From positions 3,334,001 to 3,398,000 of the forward strand of contig JAWNZC010000023.1 of the NCBI GenBank assembly GCA_035771165.1: 64,000 nucleotides of DNA. Reading direction: 5' to 3'. Both the position numbers and the translations under genes were made by a program. The first letter of the stretch is position 1. Each line of letters starts with the position of its first letter. Under the pieces are notes generated by a model, which was given only the letters and a program-made list of their open reading frames with translations, was not told the origin of the DNA and ran no database searches. Origin of the DNA: Paragorgia papillata (taxonomy: Eukaryota > Cnidaria > Anthozoa > Scleralcyonacea > Coralliidae). Of the stretch, positions 1 to 11,000 are shown piece after piece.

Positions 1-1272
1 CGGCCTGCTCGCATAATCGTTTAACAGTCGAAGCCAGTTTATTATGGCCGACAGGAACATCGCTGTACCAACAGTTTGGCTTGGGACATTTCAAAGCACT
101 TCGATAAAAACCGGTCGACTTCCCAGCGCCAACACTAGGGCTACAAATATAAAAAAAAACAAAAAAACTTTACCATAACGTATCTCTGACTATTAAACAT
201 GCAGTAACTTATTAGCACATACATCCATTGAGCTATAATTTCACAATATTCATTAAAAGCGCAAATATATCACATATACTCACCACAAACTAATATATTT
301 TTCGTACAAACGAACAATGCAGCGTTTCTTGTTCTCTTTATTCTCATATGCACGCGTCACCTTTCTTTCCAGTTTTCGATCTTTGAGTCCCCCAGCGTTT
401 GTTTTCGAAACATCTTCACGATACTCTAAGTACTGCATGCCAGTTTGTTTGTCGACGCTTTTAACAATTTGTGAGTTTTCTGCTCGAAGTCTTCTATGTT
501 CACTGCCTCCTCTTAACGCGAAATGAATGCCAAATAGGAAAACCAAAGTATCAAGTAATTGTTGAGGATGCGAATCTCCGAGAACTCCTTTCTGCCAAAG
601 CTCTTCTTCTTCGTTCAATGTTATAACTTCCCCTTGTTTCTTAGCGAGTCCAAGGCCTACTGAAGCACTTTCTTTCATCACAGCGTCCAACGCATTTCTC
701 AAATACACAAATTTTTCGTCGTTGAATAACCTCACTACTCTACCCTTCCCTTTCAAATAATGTTGAATTGAAGCGATTATCCCATGAAGTGTGTTTGGCG
801 GGTATTTACTTCCATCAGTTTTTCTTACTTCACAAATGAAACATGCCAATGTCCGATTTAGTTCATCGTCCAACATTACTTCTAGGGAATTTTTTATAAC
901 TTCTAAACCAGGCGCTTGACCACCGACACTTCCCTTATTAACATTGCAGACTTGCATGTTTCTTTGCTTTCGCCAATCCTCAAACAACGTAACAGCCCAC
1001 TTATCTTTGTATTTTGTCGACTTGGGCACACAATCGCCTATCTTAGCTTGAATTTCGATCTCAGATACAGGCGCTGCAAACCGATTCAAATCCGCTACAG
1101 CTGGTTGCTCATCGACTTCGTCTATGTTGACACCCCACGGCCAATTATCTTCATTTGGTTCTATAGTTGATAATGCCTCTCGATAGCAATCATCAAATGC
1201 CGGTACAGTTCTTTCTCGCTGTGGACTTGACTGAGTAATGTACAAGTCTGGGTCAGAATCTTCCGTCTCCAT
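1..1272 (-). CDS. ZMYM2/QRICH1-like DUF3504 protein, 5' part of gene (continues past left edge)
   Basis: Two minus-strand exons are visible. Exon 1 runs from ATG at 1272 down to 284 (329 codons plus 2 bases) and ends at donor GTGAGT (283-278). Exon 2 starts at 140, after an AG acceptor at 142-141, and leaves the window. The join TG+C keeps the frame and reads on into FYRSALKCPKPNCWYSD and VPVGHNKLASTVKRLC, a block typical of the C-terminal domain of ZMYM2/QRICH1/KCTD1-like proteins. That domain (DUF3504) is known to derive from Crypton tyrosine recombinases. Upstream are an acidic N-terminus (METEDSDPD), a SAM-like region (STKYKDKWAVTLFEDWRKQRN) and the DUF3504 core (LFGIHFALRGGSEHRRLR). The intron is 143 bp. 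No catalytic tyrosine lies in the visible part. Such genes are often multicopy in marine invertebrates, so it may be a host gene or an element-borne copy. The family call is firm; the function (DNA binding/chromatin) is inferred. Confidence 0.85.
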
Positions 1273-1572
1273 TACTCCTCAACCTAACCCAAAACCACCC
1301 AAAGTGCGAACCTATGACTTTCTGCAATTTTATCACTTATCAAACTTCAGAGCACTTTATTTTAAAATTGTCAAAACAAAAGGTCTCCGATATTAAAATT
1401 AGGCATTGTCTTCGCTATTCAAATAAACCATGTAATTAGCCAAAAATCGGCAGGAAACTTTATTCATTCGCTTAAATTATGACATAAGAACCAAGAAAAA
1501 TTTTCCAAAACCTCTTGACAACAATAGAAAATGGGTGTGCTGGGTATATAAACAACATAAAAACCTCATGGT

Positions 1573-1650
1573 CGGTCTTTCATTGAAATTCAAGACCTCG
1601 GCGCTACGCGCCTCGGTCTTGAATTTCAGTGAAAGACCTCCCATTCGGTT
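1573..1650. repeat. Foldback hairpin with GC-rich loop
   Basis: GGTCTTTCATTGAAATTC at the left is mirrored by GAATTTCAGTGAAAGACC at the right, around the core CTCGGCGCTACGCGCCTCGG, which is itself nearly palindromic. It has the form of a very short foldback MITE. The sequence on either side (1273-1572 and 1651-1730) shows nothing recognisable. Confidence 0.7.
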
Positions 1651-1730
1651 TTTATCCTGTATATATAAATGAAAAAGTGACAAGTATGCAATTTACAACG
1701 ATTAAAAAACGCTTTCTGTGAGTTTTCGTA

Positions 1731-2191
1731 CGCCCGTTTCAAACGTCGCTCTTCTCATGCGCCAAACCAAAGCCAAACCTAATACAAGCATTAATTAAAT
1801 GCGGCAGAAGAGTAACGTTTGAATCAATTAACCCTTTCATTCACATCGGTTTTTATTTTTTACTCTGTCTATTAAACGCCAGACGGTTTTACTCATCAAG
1901 GGAAGACCTCCTGACATGGTGCAGGAGTTAAAGGATTAAGCTAAGAGCGGCAGATTGTACTTTGGAGCGACAAGGCCTGTCGCATTATGCGATGTTGGAG
2001 CGACTCTGATTCAAACGTGCAACTTCTCATGTGCCGAACCTAATCAGCATAAATTATTTTAATGTTTATCGCTGCCACTGATCATCCGCAAGGTTTTTAC
2101 CGGTTTTTAATAGTTTGAGGAATTAGGTTCGACGAATTAACTAAGTGTATTAGGTTCGGCGCACGAGAAGAACGACGTTTGAAACGGGCCT
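1731..2191. mobile_element. MITE with TIRs about 32 bp long
   Basis: The left end GCCCGTTTCAAACGTCGC matches the right end read in reverse (GGCCCGTTTCAAACGTCG), followed by a shared TTCTC and a GCGCC. A further degenerate internal copy (GATTCAAACGTGCAACTTCTC) lies near 2010. The GGCCCGTTT start resembles PIF/Harbinger-type termini. No clean target duplication was seen. There is no coding capacity. Confidence 0.65.
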
Positions 2192-2660
2192 TATTACTCA
2201 ACATATTTATATAATTTATGCAATATCTTGGAGAAGGAAGCTGTTCAAACAATGGGATTATGGCTCTGACTGGCTCCTGTCAGATCTTAAATTTCTTGGT
2301 AAATTTTAATTTCCTGTTACTTTTAGTATAGTGTCATGCACTGGGTATTGTAAAGTCTAATGTTAGCAAAACGACAAACTGTGGGCCAAGGAAAAATTGT
2401 TGTTTAATTAACATGAATTAGATAAGAACTGAGGTTGCTGAAAATAACACCAAAAAGGCAACACGTAAAATAATCATGTCGCAAAGTTCAAATTCGGCGT
2501 GCTAAAACCTGCTGTGCTTAGCCGCACAGATCTCTATTAAAAACAAAACTTGAATATCTGGAGATATCAACGTGAACGACGAGAGATCGTGACCTACCTT
2601 ACTATAAGAAAGTTTCTGATCAAAACCCTTAACCTATTAATCACAACAAACGAGCCTGGA
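2192..2660. other. Intergenic, nothing recognised
   Basis: This AT-rich sequence has no convincing exon, RNA gene or repeat visible by eye. Confidence 0.5.
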
Positions 2661-2671
2661 AACGAATGTGG

Positions 2672-2800
2672 TTATTACCTCCGCGCTAGGAGGTTATCTT
2701 TTTACCCCTTTCTGTCTGTCTGTCGCCAGAATATCTCAAAACGTATCACACCGATTTTCATGAAAGTTTGAAGAAGGGTTGGCCATAAACCAACGACCAA
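2672..2800 (+). repeat. Dispersed repeat starting at ACCTCCGCGCTAGGAGGT
   Basis: A short palindrome, ACCTCCGCGCTAGGAGGT, is followed by a (TCTG)n-like stretch and then CAGAATATCTCAAAACGTATCACACCGATTTTCATGAAAG (seen in pieces at 2731-2768). This layout is a widely scattered repeat type in many genomes. The open frame across it (2550-2771) is not credible as a gene. Confidence 0.5.
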
Positions 2801-2882
2801 TCCATTAAATTTTGGTTGAATTTAGTCCACATTTGGATGCGAAATTAATAAAAATCTGACCGCAAGATTCTCCGTGTTGAAG

Positions 2883-2961
2883 AAATGCTTGATTGCGCTC
2901 ATTATCCTTATATTATGCAAACATTTTTGCATAATTTTGGTACGAGTGCAATCAAGCATTT
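2883..2961. repeat. Foldback hairpin
   Basis: AAATGCTTGATTGC at the left pairs with GCAATCAAGCATTT at the right. Inside it, ATTATGCAAA pairs with TTTGCATAAT. A short foldback element with two nested stems. Confidence 0.7.
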
Positions 2962-3029
2962 TATTCATACATGCATGTGTTGGTCTCGTGAACTAGCCTG
3001 GTTAGCGGGATGGCTCGTTTTCTTTTTAA

Positions 3030-3565
3030 GGGCCTGTTTATATGGAGCCGAGTTACCCGGCTAGCCGAGTTACAAACAGAGTTACCCGCCATGTATAGAA
3101 ATTCAATGCTATCCCGGCAGAGTGTTTATATGAGACAGGCGGGTAACTCGCCTAGCCGAGATCCCGGCAAAACAGCCGAGATCTCGGCATGCCGGGATGA
3201 AAATATTCCCATATAAACACACTCTTGCCGGGTAACTCGGCTAGCCGAGTTGAATACACCCCTTTCATAATGGCCATCATTTTAAATATTCTTTTATGTG
3301 CATCTAAATTAGCCTTTCTGGCCTCGTTATGAAGCAAAGATTATTTTGAATTGCAGACACGCAAACGAGGCCAGAAAGGCTTATTAAGATGCATATAAAA
3401 GAATATTAAAATTAATCGCTATTGTGAAAGTGGTCAATTCGTCACAACAGCGCACGCGCCACTTATGAAGACAATCGGAAACTACTCGCGAGTCTCATGG
3501 AATGTGAAAGCATTATAATGCGTGCGCGGCTTTGCCGAGTAACTCGTCTCCATATAAACAGGCCC
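3030..3565. mobile_element. PIF/Harbinger-type MITE, 536 bp, TSD TAA
   Basis: The ends are GGGCCTGTTTATATGGAG and its reverse complement, flanked by the 3-bp duplication TAA (3027-3029 and 3566-3568). A TWA duplication with GGGCCTGTTTA ends is the PIF/Harbinger signature. Subterminal copies of GGCTAGCCGAGTTAC repeat in both orientations. A second foldback sits inside at about 3288-3411, where ATTCTTTTATGTGCATCTAA is mirrored by GATGCATATAAAAGAAT around GCCTTTCTGGCCTCG. It encodes no transposase, so it must be moved in trans. Confidence 0.85.
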
Positions 3566-3775
3566 TAAACACCTCTAATAACCCGCTGGCGGAGGTATAT
3601 GCAGTCTCTGAGTGCCCTCTAGTTGACAATGTGATTGGTTGCTTATAACCAATCATAAAATTCGTTCACATTATATAGGTATAGGTGTTTTCCGTCAACG
3701 AGTCTGATCCAGATGAGACCCGATTGTCTTTCAGACAAATAAAAAGAAACAGGGCTTTATAGTGCCATCACATTT

Positions 3776-3810
3776 TACTCTGATGAAGGGCTCCGCTCGA
3801 AACGTTAGTA
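3776..3810 (+). ncRNA. Hammerhead-ribozyme-like motif (type I, minimal stem III)
   Basis: In order: TACT (3776-3779), the conserved CTGATGA (3780-3786), one extra A, GGGC/GCTC closing a TCC loop as stem II, then GAAAC (3799-3803), GTT, and AGTA (3807-3810), which pairs with TACT to form stem I. Stem III would be only A-U and C-G with no loop, the form described for Penelope-like element ribozymes that act as dimers. The extra A after CTGATGA is not canonical. The predicted cut is after 3806. Activity is not shown. Confidence 0.5.
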
Positions 3811-4449
3811 CTCCGTTGCTAAAAATCTTGGCAGTTTACCTCGTCCAAACGTAAAACTCGTCCGAAAACGATACTCATGGGAATGCAAAACCCTCAGAAT
3901 ATAGAGCACTGAGGTCCGAACACTGAGGGCGTGATATAGATTCACAACGCTGAAGTCTTTGACTTCAAGAATTTGAAGTCTTCAGTGAGGGACTGAAAAC
4001 ATTGTAAACATCTCAAAAACCAATCAGTCGGAAGAACGATATGGGCACTTTGGCATCCGCTTGTGAAAACAAAAACACACACAAGGCTTTTGGAAAGAAA
4101 AGCAAGGGATTTTGGGGGAGGGGGGAGGAATCGTCGTTACGTGCAGCCGATGGCTTAATTGCGAAGGACGCAGATCAATGTGGCAGGCGCCATACAGTAC
4201 AACACATATCAGACCACAGAGTGCTATAGTGTTGATTTTACGGAGGAAAACCGGAGGACCTGGCAAAAGAAGCTAGTACTCGGGCTCTTTCTTGGCGCCA
4301 GCTAACTAGAAACACAGGGGAGACCAACTACAAAAGCTCTACTCACACGAGTCTTCACTTCTTTCTGGGCGGCATCTGACTCTCAAGTCAAGTCTTGAGT
4401 ATTTTACTCCGGTTAACGCTAGAGGGAAAAGAGTTAAGCTACGGGGATT
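3811..4449. other. Intergenic, nothing recognised
   Basis: The segment holds GCTAAAAATCTTGGCAGTTTACC at 3818-3840, which recurs in reverse near 5348 and 5538. This suggests scattered remnants of one repeat. The short open frames at 4024-4266 overlap on both strands and have no coding character. Confidence 0.4.
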
Positions 4450-4470
4450 GTTTAGATCGTTATAAGACAG

Positions 4471-4502
<32 letters not shown>

Positions 4503-4523
4503 CTGTCTTATAACGATCTAAAC
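4450..4523. repeat. Perfect 74-bp foldback with AT loop
   Basis: GTTTAGATCGTTATAAGACA reads into an alternating AT run and is then perfectly mirrored. It would extrude as a cruciform or form a long RNA hairpin. Confidence 0.85.
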
Positions 4524-4689
4524 GATCATCCGGAGCAATTAGTACAGCATTCCGTCCACTATTGAATGTGTCTTTAGAGACACAAATTCAAGCCTAATCA
4601 CGTATCCAGGCTCTTTACTCGGCGCTCCCAACTCGCTGGATACAAGCCAGGATTCCGTAATAATTCGTTTAATCAGTGTAAAGCCGAAG

Positions 4690-5310
4690 GATTAAATTGC
4701 ATATGAATGATATGATAACAAGACGCCTGGTCAGGCGTTCAATCGGGCTACTGCGTGCGGCTGTAAGCGTATATAATATCAAGGTCAAACTCGCAGCTGC
4801 AATTACATCGCATGCAGTACTAAAATCTATAAAAGTCTAAACATCATTGGTCACAGAAAATAGTCAAAACACAATCTAATTCTCCGATAGAAAACAATTC
4901 GCAATACACAAAACACGATTGCCTGTATTTAACGTATTTCCACACAGCGTTCATATGTCGAGTCCCTTCGGGTGTTAAATATCAACACAGCACGATCATG
5001 TTTAATCAGCGGTTGTAAGCGTATATAATAAGATCAAGATACCTGCCAGCGAAATTACTGAACAATAACTATGTCTGAAGACACTGAACACGTCCAAGAA
5101 AGACTCTTGACTTAAAACAACTTGATCAGACATCATAGGTTACAGACATCAGGACTCAGGAAAGCGAAGAAAGAAAGCGTGAAGATTAGCATTTAGCACG
5201 CATCATCAGCCGCGCAAGGCCTGATGGGATGATGTAATGATTGCCATTTCGAAACATAGACAAAAAAATAACAACGGAGCCGAAACCTAGACTCGGTCTA
5301 CCACAGTAGC
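4690..5310. repeat. Dispersed repeat family A, copy 1
   Basis: It shares CTGTAAGCGTATATAATATCAA, TGCCAGCGA, AACTATGTCTG, ATCAGACATCAGGA and GAAAGCGAAGAAAGAAAGC-like blocks with copies at 16950-17720 and 23390-23990. Each copy holds two diverged units of about 200-240 bp. It also shares CACAATCTAATTCTCCGATA with the copy near 23463. The nature of the element is unknown. Confidence 0.65.
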
Positions 5311-5340
5311 CCGAGTAATTAGGTCATTTTAAAGAACAAA

Positions 5341-5901
5341 GTACAGAAAGTGATGGCAAACTGCCGAGATTTTTAGTCATCTCATTACTATGCCTGTTGA
5401 CTATACTAATAGTATGTCGCTAGTATGCAGAGCTCTAGGTTGATACTGGACACGTGGGTACTGGATTACTGCAGCTTCATCCCTAAAGCCAAAATACAGC
5501 GTAAGCAATGTTTTGGATAGAGCAAAATAAAAAAGGTCGTGGCAAACTGCCTGGATTTTTAGTAACGAAATACTTGACGTGCTTGCCATTGACGTGGTCC
5601 ATTATACCAGGTTTATCGTCTTTAGCGTAGCCTTATTCGCTAATCTGAACCACCAGCGAGTTTATTACGAAACCGAAACAGGATTATACCTGAGTCACCT
5701 AACCCAAACCAAAACCCGATGACTCTACGACTAACCATGTAGGTTTAAAACCTAACTTATACGCTAATTGTAAAATGTGAAAATTTTGATTAATATCTTT
5801 AACTTTGAAATTGAACGATTGAAATGTTTTGGACTAAAGGAATTTTGCTGCTCAAAGCCTCAAACCTTGTCATAAAGGTGGTTCAAGGGTGTCGTCTAAA
5901 C
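5341..5901. other. Intergenic, nothing recognised
   Basis: The only notable pieces are two copies of GGCAAACTGCC-GATTTTTAGT (5350-5376 and 5543-5566), related in reverse to 3818-3840. The sequence just before 5902 does not match rRNA. Confidence 0.4.
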
Positions 5902-5980
5902 GCTCAGTACGAGAGGAACCGCAGATTCAGACAATTGGCATTTGCACTTGGCTGAAAAGCCAATGGTGCGAAGCTACCAC
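5902..5980 (+). pseudogene. 28S rRNA-like fragment (3' domain VI)
   Basis: GCTCAGTACGAGAGGAACC, then GATTCAGACAATTGG, TTGCACTTGG, TGAAAAGCCAATGGTGCG and AAGCTACCAC follow the order and spacing of the segment just after the sarcin-ricin region of eukaryotic 28S rRNA. Similarity starts abruptly at 5902 and ends at 5980, where true 28S would continue with CTGNGGGATTATGACTGAACGC. It is therefore a 79-bp fragment, either an rDNA pseudogene piece or the head of a 28S-derived SINE. The open frame 5889-6074 across it is spurious. Confidence 0.75.
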
Positions 5981-5989
5981 AGGAGACAC

Positions 5990-6640
5990 TAAAAGCTTCT
6001 TGAACGGCGAGATCAAAAAGCTTACCACGTTGAACAAAAAATATCTCATTTCCAATGCTTTAGCTCACCTTTAGGTATATTCAAGACTCACCTTTAGGTA
6101 TATTCAAGACATTTTCATCCTATTTCAGTCATAATAAAACAGACCATTCATGCTATATAAATGAACAGAGCAAAACAAACTTGCAATTATGCGATGTTTG
6201 TAATTTCAGTTACGGGATCCAATGTTTGCGACTTTAAAAGATTCAAACGATTATTGTATAGAAACTTTAACAATGGTAGGAAATGGTGCTTTAGAGAGAA
6301 AACAATCGTTAAAAGTATTAAGCTAGTCAGTTGTCTAGCAAAATAAACAGGTTATTTTTTACAAGTGTTTGACCAAGGAAGCCCTTTACACGCAAAACGA
6401 TCAACGTAATTTCTATTCATTATCTCGGTAAAGATTAGGCGCTCAACCAATCAAATGCCTTGTTGTAAAAAAAGCCTGAATAGGCGAAATGTCTGTAAAA
6501 TAAAAAAGATCTAGCTACTTGAAATTCGCGTCTCAACTTTTATCCTTTTACTATAAATATATAGCGTCGTGTATCCTTTTGGGATCCTTCAAGTAAGCGA
6601 CATCAACGTTGGTTAACCAATCTTTATACCAAGCTATATA
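5990..6640. other. Intergenic, nothing recognised
   Basis: A short tandem duplication, CTCACCTTTAGGTATATTCAAGAC, lies at 6063-6110. Nothing else is visible. Confidence 0.4.
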
Positions 6641-6644
6641 TATA

Positions 6645-6703
6645 CATATATACATACATATACATACATATACATACATATACATACATACATTACATTA
6701 CAG
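6645..6703. repeat. (TACATACA)n microsatellite
   Basis: The segment is made of TATACATACATATACATACA-type units. Confidence 0.9.
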
Positions 6704-6784
6704 TACATCCTCAAACTCATTAATAATTCATGAGTTACCGAGACGCAAATGTGGTAATAAACACCCATAAATTAAGACAAGTTT

Positions 6785-7712
6785 TACCTCAAATTTCTCT
6801 TAAATACTGATTTGTTTGAGAAGCTATACCATACACTCGAAAGCCGTTTATTATCTGATTTAAAAACACCTCGAAGTGAGTTAAAAAACTTGGCTATCGC
6901 CTCGTTGTTCAACACACTCTCGGTCTCTTCTCGGTGTTTTCAAATCATATAATAAACGGCTTCTCGTGTACGATATATTACTTACATTACATTACATTAC
7001 ATTGCATTGCGTTACATTGCATTGCATTGGCAAGTTTTACCTCAAATTTTTCTTTAAAATATTGGCAATAAAAATTAAGTTTGTCTCATTTGAAAGAACT
7101 CGTCAAATGGTATAAGAAGACCTTTTACAATTTTTTCGTATCTGTTTTGGTTTTGGAAATATTTCGACCAAAGACAACGTGCTGTCCGCCATCTTGGAAT
7201 TATTTTCGATATGCATGTGACGACATAAGCAGGGTAAAGTGACCTTATGACATTATCAGCTAGAAACTCGATTTTGTTGCGCTATTTCCATTTTAAATTG
7301 ACCCACAACATTTAAAAAGCCTTCAGTGGAAATTTGGTCATCCACGGAGTAGTTTCATCAGGTTTACCCTGCTTGTGACGTCACCAATTTCCTAGTTAAT
7401 TAGACCCAATATTACAACAAGATGGCGGACAGCACGCTGTCTTTGGTCGAAATATTACAAAACACAAGAAAGATACAGAAAAATTACAAAAGGTCTTCTT
7501 GTACCATTTGACAAGTTCTTTCAAATGGGACAAATTTAATTTTTATTGCCAATACCTTTTAAATACTGATTTGTTTGAGAAGCTATACCATACACTCGAA
7601 AGCCGTTTATTAACTCGGCTATCGCCTCGTTTTTCAACACACTGTTCTGTGTTTTCAAATCAGATAATAAACGGCTTCTCGTGTATGATATATTACTTAC
7701 ATTACATTATTA
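6785..7712. mobile_element. Composite of nested foldback MITEs
   Basis: Two direct copies of one palindromic MITE (6832-6983 and 7591-7685) share the ends TACACTCGAAAGCCGTTTAT. They flank a different, larger palindrome (7060-7555) whose arms of about 140 bp begin ATTGGCAATAAAAATTAA. The inner arms carry GACAGCACG and the motif CCAAGATGGCGGACAGC-type near the loop. CATTACATTACATTGC simple repeats pad the junctions (6984-7030, 7690-7712). This lies just upstream of transferrin exon 7863-8018. Confidence 0.75.
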
Positions 7713-7862
7713 CATTACCGCGCTCAATTTTCTTTAATATGAGCATATCTCATTTTCTCAACTTTATGCCTGGAAAATTTCAGCATATATTCTTACTTCG
7801 GAAAGAATTGCGTCACTTTAATTTCTACAAGATTAATGTGATATATTTTTATTGTTTACCAG

Positions 7863-8018
7863 ATCTTCCAAAATGGTGTGTAAAAAATATAACAGCATGC
7901 GAAGTGTCAAAGTTAAAAGTAACCTGTGTTGAAAAGAAAGGTAGCTCATGCGTCGCGGACGTCGCCAGTGGTGATGCTGATCTCGCTTCAGCATCTGCAA
8001 ACGACATGGTCCGAAATG
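7863..8018 (+). CDS. Transferrin-like gene, exon a (start of lobe)
   Basis: The acceptor TTTATTGTTTACCAG ends at 7862 and the donor GTAAGT starts at 8019. The exon is 156 bp, phase 1 to 1. It encodes LPKWCVKN, then CVEKKGSSCVADVASGDADLASASANDMVRN. The Asp iron-ligand position of transferrins falls in ASASAND and appears to be Ser. Confidence 0.9.
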
Positions 8019-11000
8019 GTAAGTCTAATTTTCTGTTAAGGGGGAAAGACACCTTCAATTTTGAATAGCAATGCCATTATGTAATATTCGCGTAAGTTGT
8101 TAAACTCCGAAAACTCTGAGTTCCAGACGGGACTCGAGCCCACGACCTTCTGAATGCTAGCCAGATGCTCTTTGTCAAATCAAGCACATCTTAGATAGCC
8201 ATACCTTTAAAACCATTATAAATGCTTTGGTCTTCAGTAAATTATACTATTGCTCCTCTGTCTGGGCAAATACTTCCAAGAAAAACATCGCTAAACTCCA
8301 AAGCGTTCAAAACTTCGCTGCGAGAATTGTTACCGGCACGAGGAAATACGATCATATAACGCCAGCTTTGCAGCAACTCAACTGGCTACCGGTTAGGTAC
8401 ATGCTGCGTTTTAGGGACGCAGGTATGACTTTTAAATGTTTGAAGTGTTTAGCTCCATCATACCTTACCAATAGATTTACTTTAAGATCACAAACACATA
8501 ATAATCGTGATACTAGATATAAGGATGAGTTAGACGTTCAGCTCTATAGAACTGCTGTGGGCCAGCGTTCGTTTTTGTTCAGGGCAACTAAATTATGGAA
8601 CGAGCTACCGGACAGCGTCAAGGACACGGCTAGTATTAAAAATTTTAAAAGTACTGTAAAAAACATTCTCGTTGAAGAATGCTGGAGTACATAAGAATGT
8701 AATTTTTAATATTTTATATCTTAGCTTTTTAATAATTTCACATTTGTTCATATTCTATACTTCTTTTAGACTTCTTTTAGACTTTATTTCTGTAATTAAT
8801 TACTGAAAAGCCATATTTGGAGAAATTAATAAATATAAATAAATATATATATATATGCTTTAAGAATTGGGCCACTAGAACTCAGATGGCAGACCGAAGT
8901 TTTTTACGATATTTATACCTGGAAACTAGTCAAACCGTACGTGTAAATACTTGTTGAGCTACAAGTCGCGCGCATTGTGTCAGTTAATTCTAGTGGCTCA
9001 ATGGTTAGAGCGTCTAACAAGCATTCAGAAGGTTATAGGTTCGAGTCGCGTTCGGAGGTCAGAGTTTTCTGAATTTAAAACTTAGAACAGTTTGTACAGC
9101 AGAAACAAACGAAGCTTGAATTACATATATATTTTTACTTGATCGGATTTTTTATGCAACCATCTGAAAACATAGCTAGATATCAAGGCTGTTTATTCAT
9201 TTATTTGTTGAAATCAAATATATGAAATGGAGATATTTTGATGGAGCATAACACCTGAAATATGTTGTGGTATCCCAATCGGTCTACGAATGTACTTATG
9301 TGATAACCTTGTTTCTGGGCCATTCGCTTCCACTATCAGCTTAGCCGCGTAGTCGGTTGAGTTCTTGAGAAGGCTAGGGAGAACCTGGAAACAAGGTAGC
9401 AATTTTCCATTCTCGTACACAGACCCTCGCGAGGCTCTGGGAAACCATGTGAATCAACACCACTGCCAAACGTTTGCACATGCGTGAATTTGCTAGAGTA
9501 AACATTACAAGAGATTGGGAACTAGCCGTGGCAACAACAACCAGACAGTGAAGACTAAGTAAGACTCGACTATTCATTTGTTTTCAATCTCGTACCCCAG
9601 AGCCTGCGATCCTTTTGGTCATTACCTGGAAGGCTGACTATCATTAAAAAAGTGAGGCAAAACATGGCGGCAATGGGGAATTTTTGGACGTCAGATCTAG
9701 GCCCCTACGCGGTCATCTTGGATGTCACTCTTAGTCTTTTTCTCGCGGCCAAACCACAGGCGGACCAAACGTATACCCTCTCGGGAGCAGTATCATTTGC
9801 TTTGGGAGTGGGCTGCGTATGTTGTTCTTATTTTGTTTCTGCTTTGTATTTGTTGATGCTTGTGACTTTCCGAGTCGAGTTTGAACTATATATTTCGGCG
9901 AGTCCCACTCACGGTCAATTAACCGGTTTATACCTGATTGACTTTCACAGAGAATATAGGGCCGGAAACTTAAGCCAGCTAGGACGACGACGGCAATGTA
10001 AAGTTCAGTATCTGGCAGAAGCCACGAATCATTTACTAGTACATAGATCTACGTAGTATTGAATACTTAAAGTATGTTTTTCGACATCCAAAACCTTATA
10101 GAGCTAGTTCTAAAAGAATTTCGTTGCATAGTTTGAAGTCAAACTTAACTACGGGGATCGCCGTTCCACGGGCTAATCAATAATAATTGTTGTCCTAAAG
10201 ACGTGAAAATAATCTGAATATTATTAAGATTACTCTTGGGACTAAAAATTATTCATCTTCTTTGTTGTGTGAGGAAAATTCTATTGTATTGAGGACGTTG
10301 TCCTTGACGTTCGCGTTGTATTTACTTAAGCTCTCTAATATTTCGGATGGCCCTCATTTGAAGCTCCGTAAAATCCAGAAAAACCGCTCGATCTGCCATC
10401 AGTATACATTTGTTAAACTTGGCTTTCGGTTCATTGCTCTTTCGACCTAAACGTTCATCTTCGCAGCTCGAGAAACGTTCATACAAACTGAGATGACACC
10501 GGCCGTGCGTAGTTCGGCCGCGAGAAAAAAGACTAAGACCCCGTTTACACGATGCCGGTACAATTTGAAAACGGAACAAAATCATGCCGGTGTGGAAATA
10601 CAGGCCAAAATGTCTTGCGTTTACACGGTGCCGGTATAATATAATGACGGATTAGCATGTGACTATTCTCTTCCAATGAGAATTGAGGAGGACTTTGTGA
10701 ATAATGCTGTCCCGAATACTGTGGTCGTATATATCGTGATTACCGTCATCAAACTGTTGCGGCACGAGCGTTTACACGATACCGGTTAGTGTTCCGTTTT
10801 CATTTCATGCCGTCAAGGAACCCGTCTTCATTTTGTGCCGTTTTCATGTCATTTTTGTGCCGGTATTGTGTAAACGCAAGGCCTAAACGGCATCATTTTG
10901 TTCCGTTTTCAAATTGTGCCGGCATCGTGTAAACGGGGTCTAAGACTGACAGCCGAGTTGACCGCGTAGGGCCTGCAACTGACGTCCAAAAATTCCCAAT

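Noticed and set aside
7499..8068. 189-codon single-exon gene
   Set aside because: Only the part from 7863 is coding (transferrin exon a); the rest is MITE and intron read through an acceptor.
9652..10056. 134-codon frame as a gene
   Set aside because: Its first part lies in a repeat arm that recurs inverted at 10950-11100; no domain is visible.
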